A DNA stretch of 64,000 bases, from positions 372,001 to 436,000 of the forward strand of contig JADJEV010000004.1 of NCBI GenBank assembly GCA_016708905.1. Direction: 5' to 3'. The notes under the pieces were generated by a model. It was given only the letters and a program-made list of their open reading frames with translations. It made no database searches and was not told where the DNA came from. The position numbers and the translations under genes are program-made. The stretch is from Candidatus Methylophosphatis roskildensis. Lineage in GTDB: Bacteria > Pseudomonadota > Gammaproteobacteria > Burkholderiales > Rhodocyclaceae. Positions 16,498 through 24,888 of the stretch are shown here, piece by piece. Each line of letters opens with the position of its first letter. Position 1 is the stretch's first letter.

Positions 16498-17982
16498 ATG
16501 CTTTTCAACTCTGCAGAGTATCTCCTTGCTTTACTGCCGCTCAGTTTTTTCGTCTACTTTCAGCTTACCCGACGAAAACTGTTGTTAGCCGGAAAGGCCT
16601 TTCTTGTTCTGGCGAGCCTGTTCTTCTACGGTTGGTGGAATCCGGCGAATCTCTGGCTGATTCTGTTTTCCATCATCGTCAATTTTGCGGTCGGAAGGCG
16701 CCTTACAGTCAAACTCACCGGTACCGACGGAAAGACCCGACGCAAGCTCATCCTGTTGGGCGGAATCGCGTTCAATCTCGGGCTGCTGGCCTATTTCAAG
16801 TATGCGGATTTCGTCGTCGGCAATTTGAACGGGTTGATGGGCTCGGATCTGCCGTTACCGCATGTGGTTCTACCCATCGCGGTCAGCTTCTTCACGTTCA
16901 CCCAGATCGCCTACCTCGTGGATTGCCACCGTGGCGAAGCGCAGGAGTACGACGTGCTCCGTTACTTCCTGTTCGTCACGTTCTTCCCGCATCTGATCGC
17001 CGGACCCATTCTGCATCACAAAGAGATGATGCCGCAGTTCGCATCGGCGCGAAATTCCATCATTCGATATCCGAACATCGCGCTCGGCCTTTTCCTGCTG
17101 AGTATCGGCTTGTTCAAGAAAGTCATCGTCGCGGACAGCTTTGCGAAATGGGCGACCGCCGGGTTCGACCAGGCTACGACGTTGAGCTTCTTCGAGGCAT
17201 GGGCGGCCAGCCTCTCATACACGTTTCAGCTTTACTTCGATTTTGGCGGCTATACGGATATGGCTCTCGGCTCGGCCCTGTTGTTCAACATTCGCCTGCC
17301 CATCAATTTCAATTCTCCCTATAAGGCGGTAAGCATCCAGGATTTCTGGCATCGCTGGCACATGACCCTCAGCCGTTTTCTGCGCGACTACCTGTATCTT
17401 CCCTTGGGGGGCAACCGCAGGGGAGTCCCTCGAACCCTCGCCAATCTCTTCCTGACCTTCGTGCTCGGCGGTTTGTGGCATGGCGCCGGCTGGATGTTCG
17501 TTGCCTGGGGTGCGCTGCATGGCACTGCAATGGTTGTCCATCGTGTCTGGCGGAATCTGGGTGGCGCCATGCCACAATTGCTGGCTTGGTTCATCACATT
17601 CAACTTCGTCAATCTGACATGGATCTTCTTTCGCGCACGCGAAATGAAGGATGCGCTCAAGGTTCTGAGCGGCATGGCGGGCCTCAATGGGATCATGCTG
17701 CCTCAGCAATGGTCGAAAGCGCTGTCGGCTCTGAATGGAACCGGGATCACATTCGGGCCGTGGCTCACACGAATCGAGGGCGACCATTGGACAGTTCTCT
17801 GGCTTGCCGGGGCGCTGGTACTCGTGCTCGCATTTCGCAACAGCAATGAACTGGCGCCACAATCGGGGCGAGCGCCTGTCCTGCGATTCCGTTGGGCTGC
17901 CTTCTGTGCGGCCTTGATGGCCCTGTCGATGGTTGCGGTACTCTCGTCCACCTACAGCGAATTCATCTACTTCAATTTCTGA
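16498..17982 (+). CDS. MBOAT-family O-acyltransferase (AlgI/DltB-like)
   Basis: A 494-residue polytopic protein that opens with the AlgI-like LFNSAEYLLALLPLSFFVYF. Conserved family features include PHLIAGPILHHKEMMPQF, the DFWHRWHMTLSRFLRDYLY motif (catalytic His region) and FVLGGLWHGAGWMFVAWGALHG with the invariant His. It would move acetyl groups across the inner membrane to acylate an extracytoplasmic polysaccharide. The neighbour at 17984, one base after this stop, encodes the SGNH-like partner usually paired with such proteins. Confidence 0.9.
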   Translation: MLFNSAEYLLALLPLSFFVYFQLTRRKLLLAGKAFLVLASLFFYGWWNPANLWLILFSIIVNFAVGRRLTVKLTGTDGKTRRKLILLGGIAFNLGLLAYFKYADFVVGNLNGLMGSDLPLPHVVLPIAVSFFTFTQIAYLVDCHRGEAQEYDVLRYFLFVTFFPHLIAGPILHHKEMMPQFASARNSIIRYPNIALGLFLLSIGLFKKVIVADSFAKWATAGFDQATTLSFFEAWAASLSYTFQLYFDFGGYTDMALGSALLFNIRLPINFNSPYKAVSIQDFWHRWHMTLSRFLRDYLYLPLGGNRRGVPRTLANLFLTFVLGGLWHGAGWMFVAWGALHGTAMVVHRVWRNLGGAMPQLLAWFITFNFVNLTWIFFRAREMKDALKVLSGMAGLNGIMLPQQWSKALSALNGTGITFGPWLTRIEGDHWTVLWLAGALVLVLAFRNSNELAPQSGRAPVLRFRWAAFCAALMALSMVAVLSSTYSEFIYFNF

Positions 17983-17983
17983 C

Positions 17984-19144
17984 ATGCACCGGAAGGCGCG
18001 CAGACTGGTTCTTTCCTATTTTCTCTTCACTGCCATTCCGTTGCTCGCCGGATTGGCAGCCCTCTACGCCTACGACCCGCTGGAGGTCTATCACCGGCCA
18101 TGGGGGCGCCCGGAGACTCTCCACAGCAATATGAGGCTGCAGGCCGCCGGCGTCATCAAACACCGTCCGTTTGACTCGGTCGTGCTGGGAACCAGCATGA
18201 TGGAGAATACGTCTGCCAAGGAGGCGAGCGCCCTGCTCGGCGGCGATTTCGTCAATCTTTCGCTCACTGCCGCCGATTTTTTTGAGCGCGCACTGGTGCT
18301 GGACGATCTGTTTCGCAACAGGAAGATCCGCCAAGTCGTGTATTCCCTCGATCACATTTACATCAATTCCCGCAAGGGCTATCCACACTATCCGCTTCCG
18401 ACTTTCGATTTTCTCTATGATCGAAATCCGCTTAATGACGTTCGCGTCTATCTCAATTCCCACTTCGGACGGTGTCTGCTGCTGTGGTCGAGGGATCCAT
18501 CGTGCGTGGGTGGCGAGGTCGATCTGAATCGCCCGAACGCGTGGTTCATGCAGGCCGACCAGTCGATCCGATTCGGCGGGCTGGCCAAGTGGTGCGAAGC
18601 AAAGGACAACTACCAGATTCGCGACGCCCACGAACTGATCCGCAAGGCGGTCGTCGACCTACCCGTTGTCGCGCAAATGCGGATGCCGGAGGCAGAGGCC
18701 GGGCCCAAGGTACAGCAAGCAATCCAGTATGTGGATGACTATCTGATTCGCTATGTACGGGCGCACCCGGAAACCCGCTTCCACCTGGTCTTTCCGCCCT
18801 ACTTTCGCGCAACCTACGCGATCTGGCACCAGGCGCGGCCGGTGCATTCGGCCATCCACATCGCCGTGATCAGACACTTGGCGCTGTTGACGGATGAACT
18901 GCGGAATATGGACGTGTTCGGCTTCGAAAACGAGTCGTTTGTTGACGACATCGCGAACTACAAGGATCTGGGGCACTATCGCGAAACGTTCGACTCGCGG
19001 ATCCTCGCTTCGATCGCATCGAACGAAGATCGTCTGACTAGCGACAATGTTGAAGCGTACATCCAGACTGCAACCTCGCGTGCTGAACAGTTCGATCTGC
19101 GTGAATTGAATGCCCAACTCGATGCATGCGCAAGCGCGCAGTGA
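17984..19144 (+). CDS. Periplasmic SGNH-like acetylation partner of the MBOAT protein
   Basis: A 386-residue protein with one N-terminal membrane anchor (LVLSYFLFTAIPLLAGLAALY) and a periplasmic domain. VVLGTSMMENTSAKEA holds the likely nucleophile Ser in the SGNH block I position, as in AlgX/AlgJ/DltD-type partners. FVNLSLTAADFFE and KDLGHYRETFDSRI fit later blocks, the latter offering the catalytic His. It would pass the acyl group from the MBOAT channel to the glycan. The start at 17984 follows the MBOAT stop by one base, so the genes are coupled. Confidence 0.72.
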   Translation: MHRKARRLVLSYFLFTAIPLLAGLAALYAYDPLEVYHRPWGRPETLHSNMRLQAAGVIKHRPFDSVVLGTSMMENTSAKEASALLGGDFVNLSLTAADFFERALVLDDLFRNRKIRQVVYSLDHIYINSRKGYPHYPLPTFDFLYDRNPLNDVRVYLNSHFGRCLLLWSRDPSCVGGEVDLNRPNAWFMQADQSIRFGGLAKWCEAKDNYQIRDAHELIRKAVVDLPVVAQMRMPEAEAGPKVQQAIQYVDDYLIRYVRAHPETRFHLVFPPYFRATYAIWHQARPVHSAIHIAVIRHLALLTDELRNMDVFGFENESFVDDIANYKDLGHYRETFDSRILASIASNEDRLTSDNVEAYIQTATSRAEQFDLRELNAQLDACASAQ

Positions 19145-19165
19145 ACCGCCGAACACACTCGATTC

Positions 19166-19999
19166 ATGAATCCGCATCAGACGCCTCCGACTTCCCTTGC
19201 CGCGCTGATCGCTGGACTGTGGCGCAACCGCGATTTGATCAGGCAGATGACCTGGCGAGACGTGCTCGGTCGCTACCGCGGTTCCCTGCTCGGCCTGGCC
19301 TGGAGTTTCTTCAATCCCGTCCTGATGCTGATCGTCTATACATTCGTGTTCTCCGGGATATTCAAGGCACGATGGGGCGGTGCCGAGGATGCAGGGTCTC
19401 ACGCGCAGTTCGCATTGATTCTATTTGTCGGTTTGATTGTGAATGCGCTCTTCGCGGAGATTCTGAATCGTGCGCCAGGATTGATCTTGAGCAACGTCAA
19501 TTATGTCAAGAAGGTGGTATTCCCGCTCGAAATCCTCCCTGTCGTCGCAGCAGCGGCCGCCATATTTCACGCTTTGATCAGTGTCGGCGTCCTGTTGTTG
19601 GCCCTGTTGTTGGTCGCCGGGTCGATCCCGTGGACAGCCGTGTTCGTGCCGATCGTCTTTGCTCCGCTTCTCATCTTGGCGCTGGGCGGCGCTTGGTTTC
19701 TGGCCTCGCTAGGTGTCTTCGTTCGGGACGTCGGCCAAACCATCGGGATCGTCACGTCGATCATGATGTTCCTCGCCCCCGTGTTCTATCCGATTACTGC
19801 GATTCCGGAAGCGTATCGCGCATGGTTGTTCCTGAATCCCATGACGTTTGTGATCGAACAAGCGCGGGACGCGCTGATATGGGGGCGATCCCCTGATTGG
19901 ATCGGGCTGCTCGCTTACGCTGCAGGTGCGACATTGATCGCCTGGGTTGGCTTCTACTGGTTCCAGCGGACGCGCAAGGGTTTTGCGGATGTCCTTTGA
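19166..19999 (+). CDS. wzm: O-antigen/polysaccharide ABC exporter, permease subunit
   Basis: A 277-residue ABC-2 type permease with six membrane segments. LIRQMTWRDVLGRYRGSLLGLAWSF was recognised as the gate-helix entry (quoted here only as LGRYRGSLLGLAWSF). The NVNYVKKVVFPLEILP segment and the FLNPMTFVIEQARDAL C-terminal motif are typical of Wzm/TagG. It exports undecaprenyl-linked glycan together with the ATPase next door, whose start overlaps this stop by 11 bases. Confidence 0.92.
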   Translation: MNPHQTPPTSLAALIAGLWRNRDLIRQMTWRDVLGRYRGSLLGLAWSFFNPVLMLIVYTFVFSGIFKARWGGAEDAGSHAQFALILFVGLIVNALFAEILNRAPGLILSNVNYVKKVVFPLEILPVVAAAAAIFHALISVGVLLLALLLVAGSIPWTAVFVPIVFAPLLILALGGAWFLASLGVFVRDVGQTIGIVTSIMMFLAPVFYPITAIPEAYRAWLFLNPMTFVIEQARDALIWGRSPDWIGLLAYAAGATLIAWVGFYWFQRTRKGFADVL

Positions 20000-21377
20000 G
20001 TCGATCGGTGCTCAAACTACAGGTCGAACGTCGCAGCCACTTGCTGAACCGTCGGCCATCTCACCGAGCTGTGACCCGGCGATTCGGGTGGCCAATCTCT
20101 CGAAGTGCTATCAGATCTACGATGCGCCTCGTGATCGATTGAAGCAGTTCCTCATGCCACGATTGCAACGGCTTCTTGGTCGTGCCGTTGGAAGCTATCA
20201 TCGCAAGTTCTGGGCGCTGCAGGACGTGTCGTTCGAGGTCGCAAAGGGCGAGACAGTCGGCATCATTGGCCGAAACGGTGCCGGGAAATCGACCCTGCTA
20301 CAGATCATCTGCGGAACGCTGACACCGACTGCAGGCACGGTCGAGACACGCGGTCGCGTGGCGGCACTGCTCGAGTTGGGGGCCGGATTCAATCCGGAGT
20401 TCAGTGGGCGCGAGAATATCTTCATGAATGGCGCCGTCCTCGGGATGTCCGATGCGCAAATCGAGGAGCGCTTCGACGACATCGCGGCGTTTGCCGACAT
20501 CGGCCTGTTTCTTGATCAGCCAGTCAAGACCTACTCGAGTGGAATGTACGTCAGGCTGGCGTTCGCCGTGCAGGCGTGCGTCGATCCCGAAATCTTGATA
20601 GTCGACGAGGCGCTTTCGGTTGGCGATATCGGGTTTCAGTACAAGTGTTTCAAGCGCATGGAGCAACTGCGTGCGAGCGGCACGACCGTTCTCATGGTGA
20701 CGCACGCGACCTCTAGCATCCTCGAATACGCTGATCGCTGCATTGTTCTGGATGCGGGCAGGGTTCTGAAAGACACGAGTGACGTGCTGGCGGCTGTGCT
20801 TGCATACGAAAAGGATATGCTGGCTTTGCAGGCGGCCCTACCCAGTGTTCGTTCCAGCAGCGTGAGCCGGTTTTCGATCGGCGAGTTGAGAGACGCCCAG
20901 ACATCAGGCCGCATTGCGTCGTTGGGAGAAAAGCGCTTCGGAACGGCGCGTGCCATCATTGAATCGTTGTCGATCTGGTCTCCCGTAGTCGGCGAGGAGC
21001 GCAGCGTCGTTCGCTCGGGAGAGGAGATCGAGTTCAGATTCCGTATCCTCAGTGCTGAGCCAGTTTCGGCCGTCGTCGTAGGTGTTTCGCTGTCCAGGAT
21101 TCAAGGAGGTGACGTATGGGGCGACAACAACCTGAACGCGGGTGTGACGATTGATCTCGAGCCAGGGGAGACATTGGTTGCGTACCGCGTGAGGCTGCCG
21201 ATCAGCGCTGGAGACTACCTGGTTCATTGCGGCCTGGCGTCCTTGGCTGGCGGCGACCGGGAGGAACTTGATCAACGCCGTCCAGCGGCAAAACTCAGCG
21301 CCTGGTCACCGCGACCGCAGGTGGGTGTGATCTTCGCGCCGATCGAGGTCAGCTGCTTGCGTAGGCAAGAGCCTTGA
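19989..21377 (+). CDS. wzt: O-antigen/polysaccharide ABC exporter, ATPase with C-terminal carbohydrate-binding-type domain
   Basis: A 462-residue Wzt-like ATPase. The nucleotide-binding domain carries Walker A GRNGAGKSTLL (about residues 100-110), the signature YSSGMYVRLAFA, Walker B ILIVDEALSVGD and the switch His in MVTHATSS. Residues from about 300 on form a beta-sandwich-like extension (EIEFRFRILSAEPVSAVVVG, then LEPGETLVAYRVRLPISAGD). In family members of this length that domain reads the chain-end cap of the glycan before export. The following gene may make that cap. Confidence 0.92.
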   Translation: MSFESIGAQTTGRTSQPLAEPSAISPSCDPAIRVANLSKCYQIYDAPRDRLKQFLMPRLQRLLGRAVGSYHRKFWALQDVSFEVAKGETVGIIGRNGAGKSTLLQIICGTLTPTAGTVETRGRVAALLELGAGFNPEFSGRENIFMNGAVLGMSDAQIEERFDDIAAFADIGLFLDQPVKTYSSGMYVRLAFAVQACVDPEILIVDEALSVGDIGFQYKCFKRMEQLRASGTTVLMVTHATSSILEYADRCIVLDAGRVLKDTSDVLAAVLAYEKDMLALQAALPSVRSSSVSRFSIGELRDAQTSGRIASLGEKRFGTARAIIESLSIWSPVVGEERSVVRSGEEIEFRFRILSAEPVSAVVVGVSLSRIQGGDVWGDNNLNAGVTIDLEPGETLVAYRVRLPISAGDYLVHCGLASLAGGDREELDQRRPAAKLSAWSPRPQVGVIFAPIEVSCLRRQEP

Positions 21378-22576
21378 TCGCCGTATTCTTGCTGCCGTTT
21401 CCCTTCCGCGGTTACAGGGCGCCGCACCTGTTTGTCTTCTACCGTTTCCTCACGACATTCGATGAGAGGGCGCTGTTCATTGTCAGTGAGGACTATCTGA
21501 CTCCGCCCGAAATATGGATGGCACGGGGGAGGTGGGAGATGAAGGAGCACAATCAGCTCCGCCTTGGATACAGGATTCCGTCTCCGGAAACGATGCAGCT
21601 TCAACACTACGGTTTCCTCGATGAGACACTCTTCGATGCGTTGCTTCAACACCATGACGGGAATCCGATCGCCGCCTTCAAGCGCCTGCTTGTCGAGCGC
21701 ATTCCTCAACTGGAGGCGCGATTCGCGAAATGTCTCGACGACTTCGCGGATAGCGGAATCGAAGCAATCCTGACATGGTGCAATTGTCCTTCGCTGAATG
21801 CCGTAGCTCGCGCGCGCGGCATTCCGGTCGTCAACCTTGAACTGGGACCGCTTCGCCTGCCGGAGTATCGCTCCACAGCGTACCTCGACTTCGAGGGAGT
21901 CAATGGGAACACCGAGGCGGAGCGCAGATATCGAGAGTCTTCATTCTCGTACAATGGAACAATCGATCAGCTTCGCAATTTCTTCATCCTCGATGCCGAC
22001 CGTTCCCGGCGCTCCCCGGATCATGACATCGGCGTGGCATTGCAGGTCGAGGACGATTCGAACCTGGTAGCGTATGGTCACGGTTTCGACAACCAATCGC
22101 TGATAGCCTTCTCGAATCTCCGGTTTCCGAACCAGACGGTTCTCGTACGACCGCATCCCGGAAGCCTGTTCGAGCTGAAGGACGGTTTGACCGCGGTTGA
22201 TCGATCCTCCAGCAGCATTGATTTCGTTCTGCGCTGTTCGCAGATACTGATCGTGAATTCCAGCGTCGGCCTCGAGGCCCTGTTACACGGCGTTCCAGTG
22301 ACCGCTCTGGGCGATTGTTCGTTCTCGCATGTCGTCAAGGCGGAGAACGAAGCCGAACGCTTGTCAAGCTTGGCCTACTATCTCTTCGCATACCTGGTTC
22401 CGATGGACCTGATTTTCGACGCGAGCTACCTGAGGATGAGATTGGCAAAGCCGTCGGATACTGCCATTCTGGCGCGTCACTTGGCCAAATACCTTGGCTT
22501 TGGAGATTCGACGACGTTGTTCGACGGGGCGACGCCAGCGGAATCCATCTCGATCGCCCTCAAACATGCAGAGTGA
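21374..22576 (+). CDS. KpsC/KpsS-like glycosyltransferase (possible Kdo transferase)
   Basis: A 400-residue protein without membrane segments. The C-terminal half shows the capsule-synthesis fold: QTVLVRPHPGS, then FVLRCSQILIVNSSVGLEAL, then LLHGVPVTALGD. This is the donor-binding signature of KpsC/KpsS-type beta-Kdo transferases. The TTG start overlaps the wzt stop (TTGA), tying it to the exporter. A role in adding a terminal residue recognised by the Wzt C-domain is an inference from position and family. The N-terminal half is not recognised in detail. Confidence 0.65.
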   Translation: MIAVFLLPFPFRGYRAPHLFVFYRFLTTFDERALFIVSEDYLTPPEIWMARGRWEMKEHNQLRLGYRIPSPETMQLQHYGFLDETLFDALLQHHDGNPIAAFKRLLVERIPQLEARFAKCLDDFADSGIEAILTWCNCPSLNAVARARGIPVVNLELGPLRLPEYRSTAYLDFEGVNGNTEAERRYRESSFSYNGTIDQLRNFFILDADRSRRSPDHDIGVALQVEDDSNLVAYGHGFDNQSLIAFSNLRFPNQTVLVRPHPGSLFELKDGLTAVDRSSSSIDFVLRCSQILIVNSSVGLEALLHGVPVTALGDCSFSHVVKAENEAERLSSLAYYLFAYLVPMDLIFDASYLRMRLAKPSDTAILARHLAKYLGFGDSTTLFDGATPAESISIALKHAE

Positions 22577-22626
22577 TCTGATGGTTGGATGCTCGTGAAA
22601 CGATATGCCATGCTCCGATTGACTGA

Positions 22627-23652
22627 TTGAACTACAACCTTCAGCGCCTGCGAGCCAGCGCCGCGATTGCAGTCCTTCTGTTTCATTGCGTGCCGTTCTT
22701 CGAGAGGGCAGGGGGGAGCCTCGGGTTTCTGAAACCCTTGATTGCATGCGGATACGCCGGAGTGGACCTCTTCTTCGTATTGAGCGGATTCATTATTGCC
22801 AAGGGCGTCTCCGCCCGACACTACGACTGGACGGCGGCATCGCGTTTCCTTGAAAAGCGCGCTTACCGAATATTTCTCGGGTACTGGCCCGTGCTTGGGT
22901 TGACTGTGGTGTTCTACATGGCAACGATGCCCGAGCGTGTGACTCAGGTTAGCGCAATGACCAATCTGTTGCTCCTCAGCAACAGAATCCCGGAACTCGT
23001 GATTGGACAAGCCTGGTCACTCTCGTATGAGTTGTTTTTCTACGTATCGTTTGGCTTGCTCGCTCTCGCTGGCCGCAGGTCTCTCCGTTCGCTTGTAATG
23101 GGATATGTCGCAGTTATCTTGATTGCGAACTTGGTGAATCCGGAACTGGCCGAGCTTTTCGTTCTGAGCCCGTTCCTTCTCGAGCTTTTTGCGGGGGCCG
23201 TCCTGGGCAGCGTTTCAACGCAGCACTGGCCGAGGATTGAGGTCTGGGTACTGGCCGTTGCAGCGATACTCTTGCTGGCACTATGGATCGCGATCGAGAT
23301 GCGAACGCCACTGATGCGGGCGTTTGTCGTCGGCGGGGCTGCGTTCTCCCTTGTCGCGTCGGCAGAGCTATTGCGGCTTCGAGGGGTCAATGGAGTATCG
23401 ACACTCAGCCGGCTGGGCGATTCATCCTATTCACTCTACTTGATTCACTACCAGTTGCTGGAAGCATTTTCGATCTTCGTGATGCCGGTAGCGGGATTGA
23501 AACCCTACCTTCCGGCGATATTCTGCGTGTGGGTGGGAATGATCATTGGCGTCTCCCATCTCTTCCATCGGGTGGTCGAGAAGCCACTCTATGACTTCGT
23601 CTGCGAGTTTCGCAGGCTCGGTTCCGCATCGCAAACGGCGAGGGCGCTGTGA
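22627..23652 (+). CDS. Acyltransferase-3 (OafA/YrhL-type) membrane protein
   Basis: A 341-residue polytopic protein. The start of the acyltransferase-3 domain is clear: LQRLRASAAIAVLLFHCVPF with the catalytic-type His, then GYAGVDLFFVLSGFIIA. Later segments FLEKRAYRIFLGYWPVL and LGDSSYSLYLIHYQLLEAF complete the family pattern. It acylates (usually acetylates) surface glycans. The start is TTG immediately after an in-frame stop, with no convincing ribosome-binding site, so expression may depend on upstream translation. Confidence 0.82.
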   Translation: MNYNLQRLRASAAIAVLLFHCVPFFERAGGSLGFLKPLIACGYAGVDLFFVLSGFIIAKGVSARHYDWTAASRFLEKRAYRIFLGYWPVLGLTVVFYMATMPERVTQVSAMTNLLLLSNRIPELVIGQAWSLSYELFFYVSFGLLALAGRRSLRSLVMGYVAVILIANLVNPELAELFVLSPFLLELFAGAVLGSVSTQHWPRIEVWVLAVAAILLLALWIAIEMRTPLMRAFVVGGAAFSLVASAELLRLRGVNGVSTLSRLGDSSYSLYLIHYQLLEAFSIFVMPVAGLKPYLPAIFCVWVGMIIGVSHLFHRVVEKPLYDFVCEFRRLGSASQTARAL

Positions 23653-23723
23653 GCGTCTCTCAGGATCGATCTTGATCCAGGGCTCGGATCGTGCGCGGCG
23701 AAAGTCTTGAAGTCGTCCCTCGG

Positions 23724-24881
23724 ATGTCTCGCTTCGACCCAGTAGAACGGGGGCGCCATCTGCCAGTATTGACGGGTATGCGCGGCTGGGCGGCATTGTG
23801 GGTGCTGCTATACCACGCTTGGGGGCAGGCCGGGATGCCGCCAATCAACTTTGCTGTCTTGGGCTTAAATGTCGAACTAACGCCGTTTCTCAGGATGGGC
23901 GGAGCGGGCGTGATGGTCTTCTTCGTGCTCTCGGGATTTCTTCTGTCGATACCATTTGCCGAGTGGCAAGCCGGGATGCGAGACAAACCGGCTACCGGCC
24001 GCTACCTGCTGCGGCGAGTCGCCCGTGTCTTTCCAGCCTATTATGCTCAGTTGGCAATTGTTCTGGCTGCGGCTTACTTGAGCTATGGGCCGGCTGCGCT
24101 TCCGAGTCTTGCCGACATGACTCGTCATCTGCTCATGCTGTTCATGCCGCCACCGCTCGGGGTCGAGCCGCGAAATCTTGTTTGGTGGACCTTGCCGATC
24201 GAGTTCTCCTTCTACCTTGTTTTACCCGTCCTGGCCGTACTGCTGCGCCCGGATCGGCGTATCTGGCTTATCGCGTTGGCATGGATGTCGATGATCGTAT
24301 GGCGCCATTTTGCGGCAACATGGCTCGCGGACTCATCCATCCAGGCCCGCGTCTACGCTTCATACCAACTGCCCGGTTCGATGGACTCGTTCGGATTCGG
24401 CATGCTCGCCGCGGTCCTTTACGTCCACCGAGAGAACATGCTGTTCCGGCTGAAACGCCCGGTCGATCTGGATCGTGTGACCGTTCTGGCCTTGATTCTG
24501 CTGATTGCCGCCATCTACTGGCAACACTATGGCAGTGACGCCTATTGGAAAGACAGTCCGATCTTCTACCTGTGGACGCCGGCCTTGAGTCTGGGGATCT
24601 CGGCCATCGTTCTTGCAGGAGTCGGCGGCGGACGGATCGCCAGACTGCTGTTCGCAAATCGGTTCATGGTCTTCGCTGGAATCGTCAGCTACAGCGTTTA
24701 CCTTTGGCACTTCCCGATTCTCGTCTGGATGAAATCACTACCCTTCGTTCAGGCGATGGCCGACCATCGGCTGGTCGTTCTGCTGCTGGCGGGAATTCCC
24801 GCGACACTGGCAGTGGCGTCCGTCTCCTACTTTCTCGTCGAACGCCCATTCTTGCGGATTCGTGTTCGTCCGGGAGGTTAA
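23724..24881 (+). CDS. Second acyltransferase-3 membrane protein
   Basis: A protein of about 385 residues, distinct from its neighbour. LPVLTGMRGWAALWVLLYHA and GAGVMVFFVLSGFLLS start the domain. YLLRRVARVFPAYYAQLAIV and FAGIVSYSVYLWHFPILVWM follow. It ends FLVERPFLRIRVRPGG. The ATG at 23724 places the family N-terminus correctly; a GTG at 23691 would add 11 residues. The 3' end overlaps the open frame of the next gene. Two acyltransferases plus the MBOAT pair imply a heavily modified glycan. Confidence 0.82.
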   Translation: MSRFDPVERGRHLPVLTGMRGWAALWVLLYHAWGQAGMPPINFAVLGLNVELTPFLRMGGAGVMVFFVLSGFLLSIPFAEWQAGMRDKPATGRYLLRRVARVFPAYYAQLAIVLAAAYLSYGPAALPSLADMTRHLLMLFMPPPLGVEPRNLVWWTLPIEFSFYLVLPVLAVLLRPDRRIWLIALAWMSMIVWRHFAATWLADSSIQARVYASYQLPGSMDSFGFGMLAAVLYVHRENMLFRLKRPVDLDRVTVLALILLIAAIYWQHYGSDAYWKDSPIFYLWTPALSLGISAIVLAGVGGGRIARLLFANRFMVFAGIVSYSVYLWHFPILVWMKSLPFVQAMADHRLVVLLLAGIPATLAVASVSYFLVERPFLRIRVRPGG

Positions 24882-24888
24882 GCGCACC

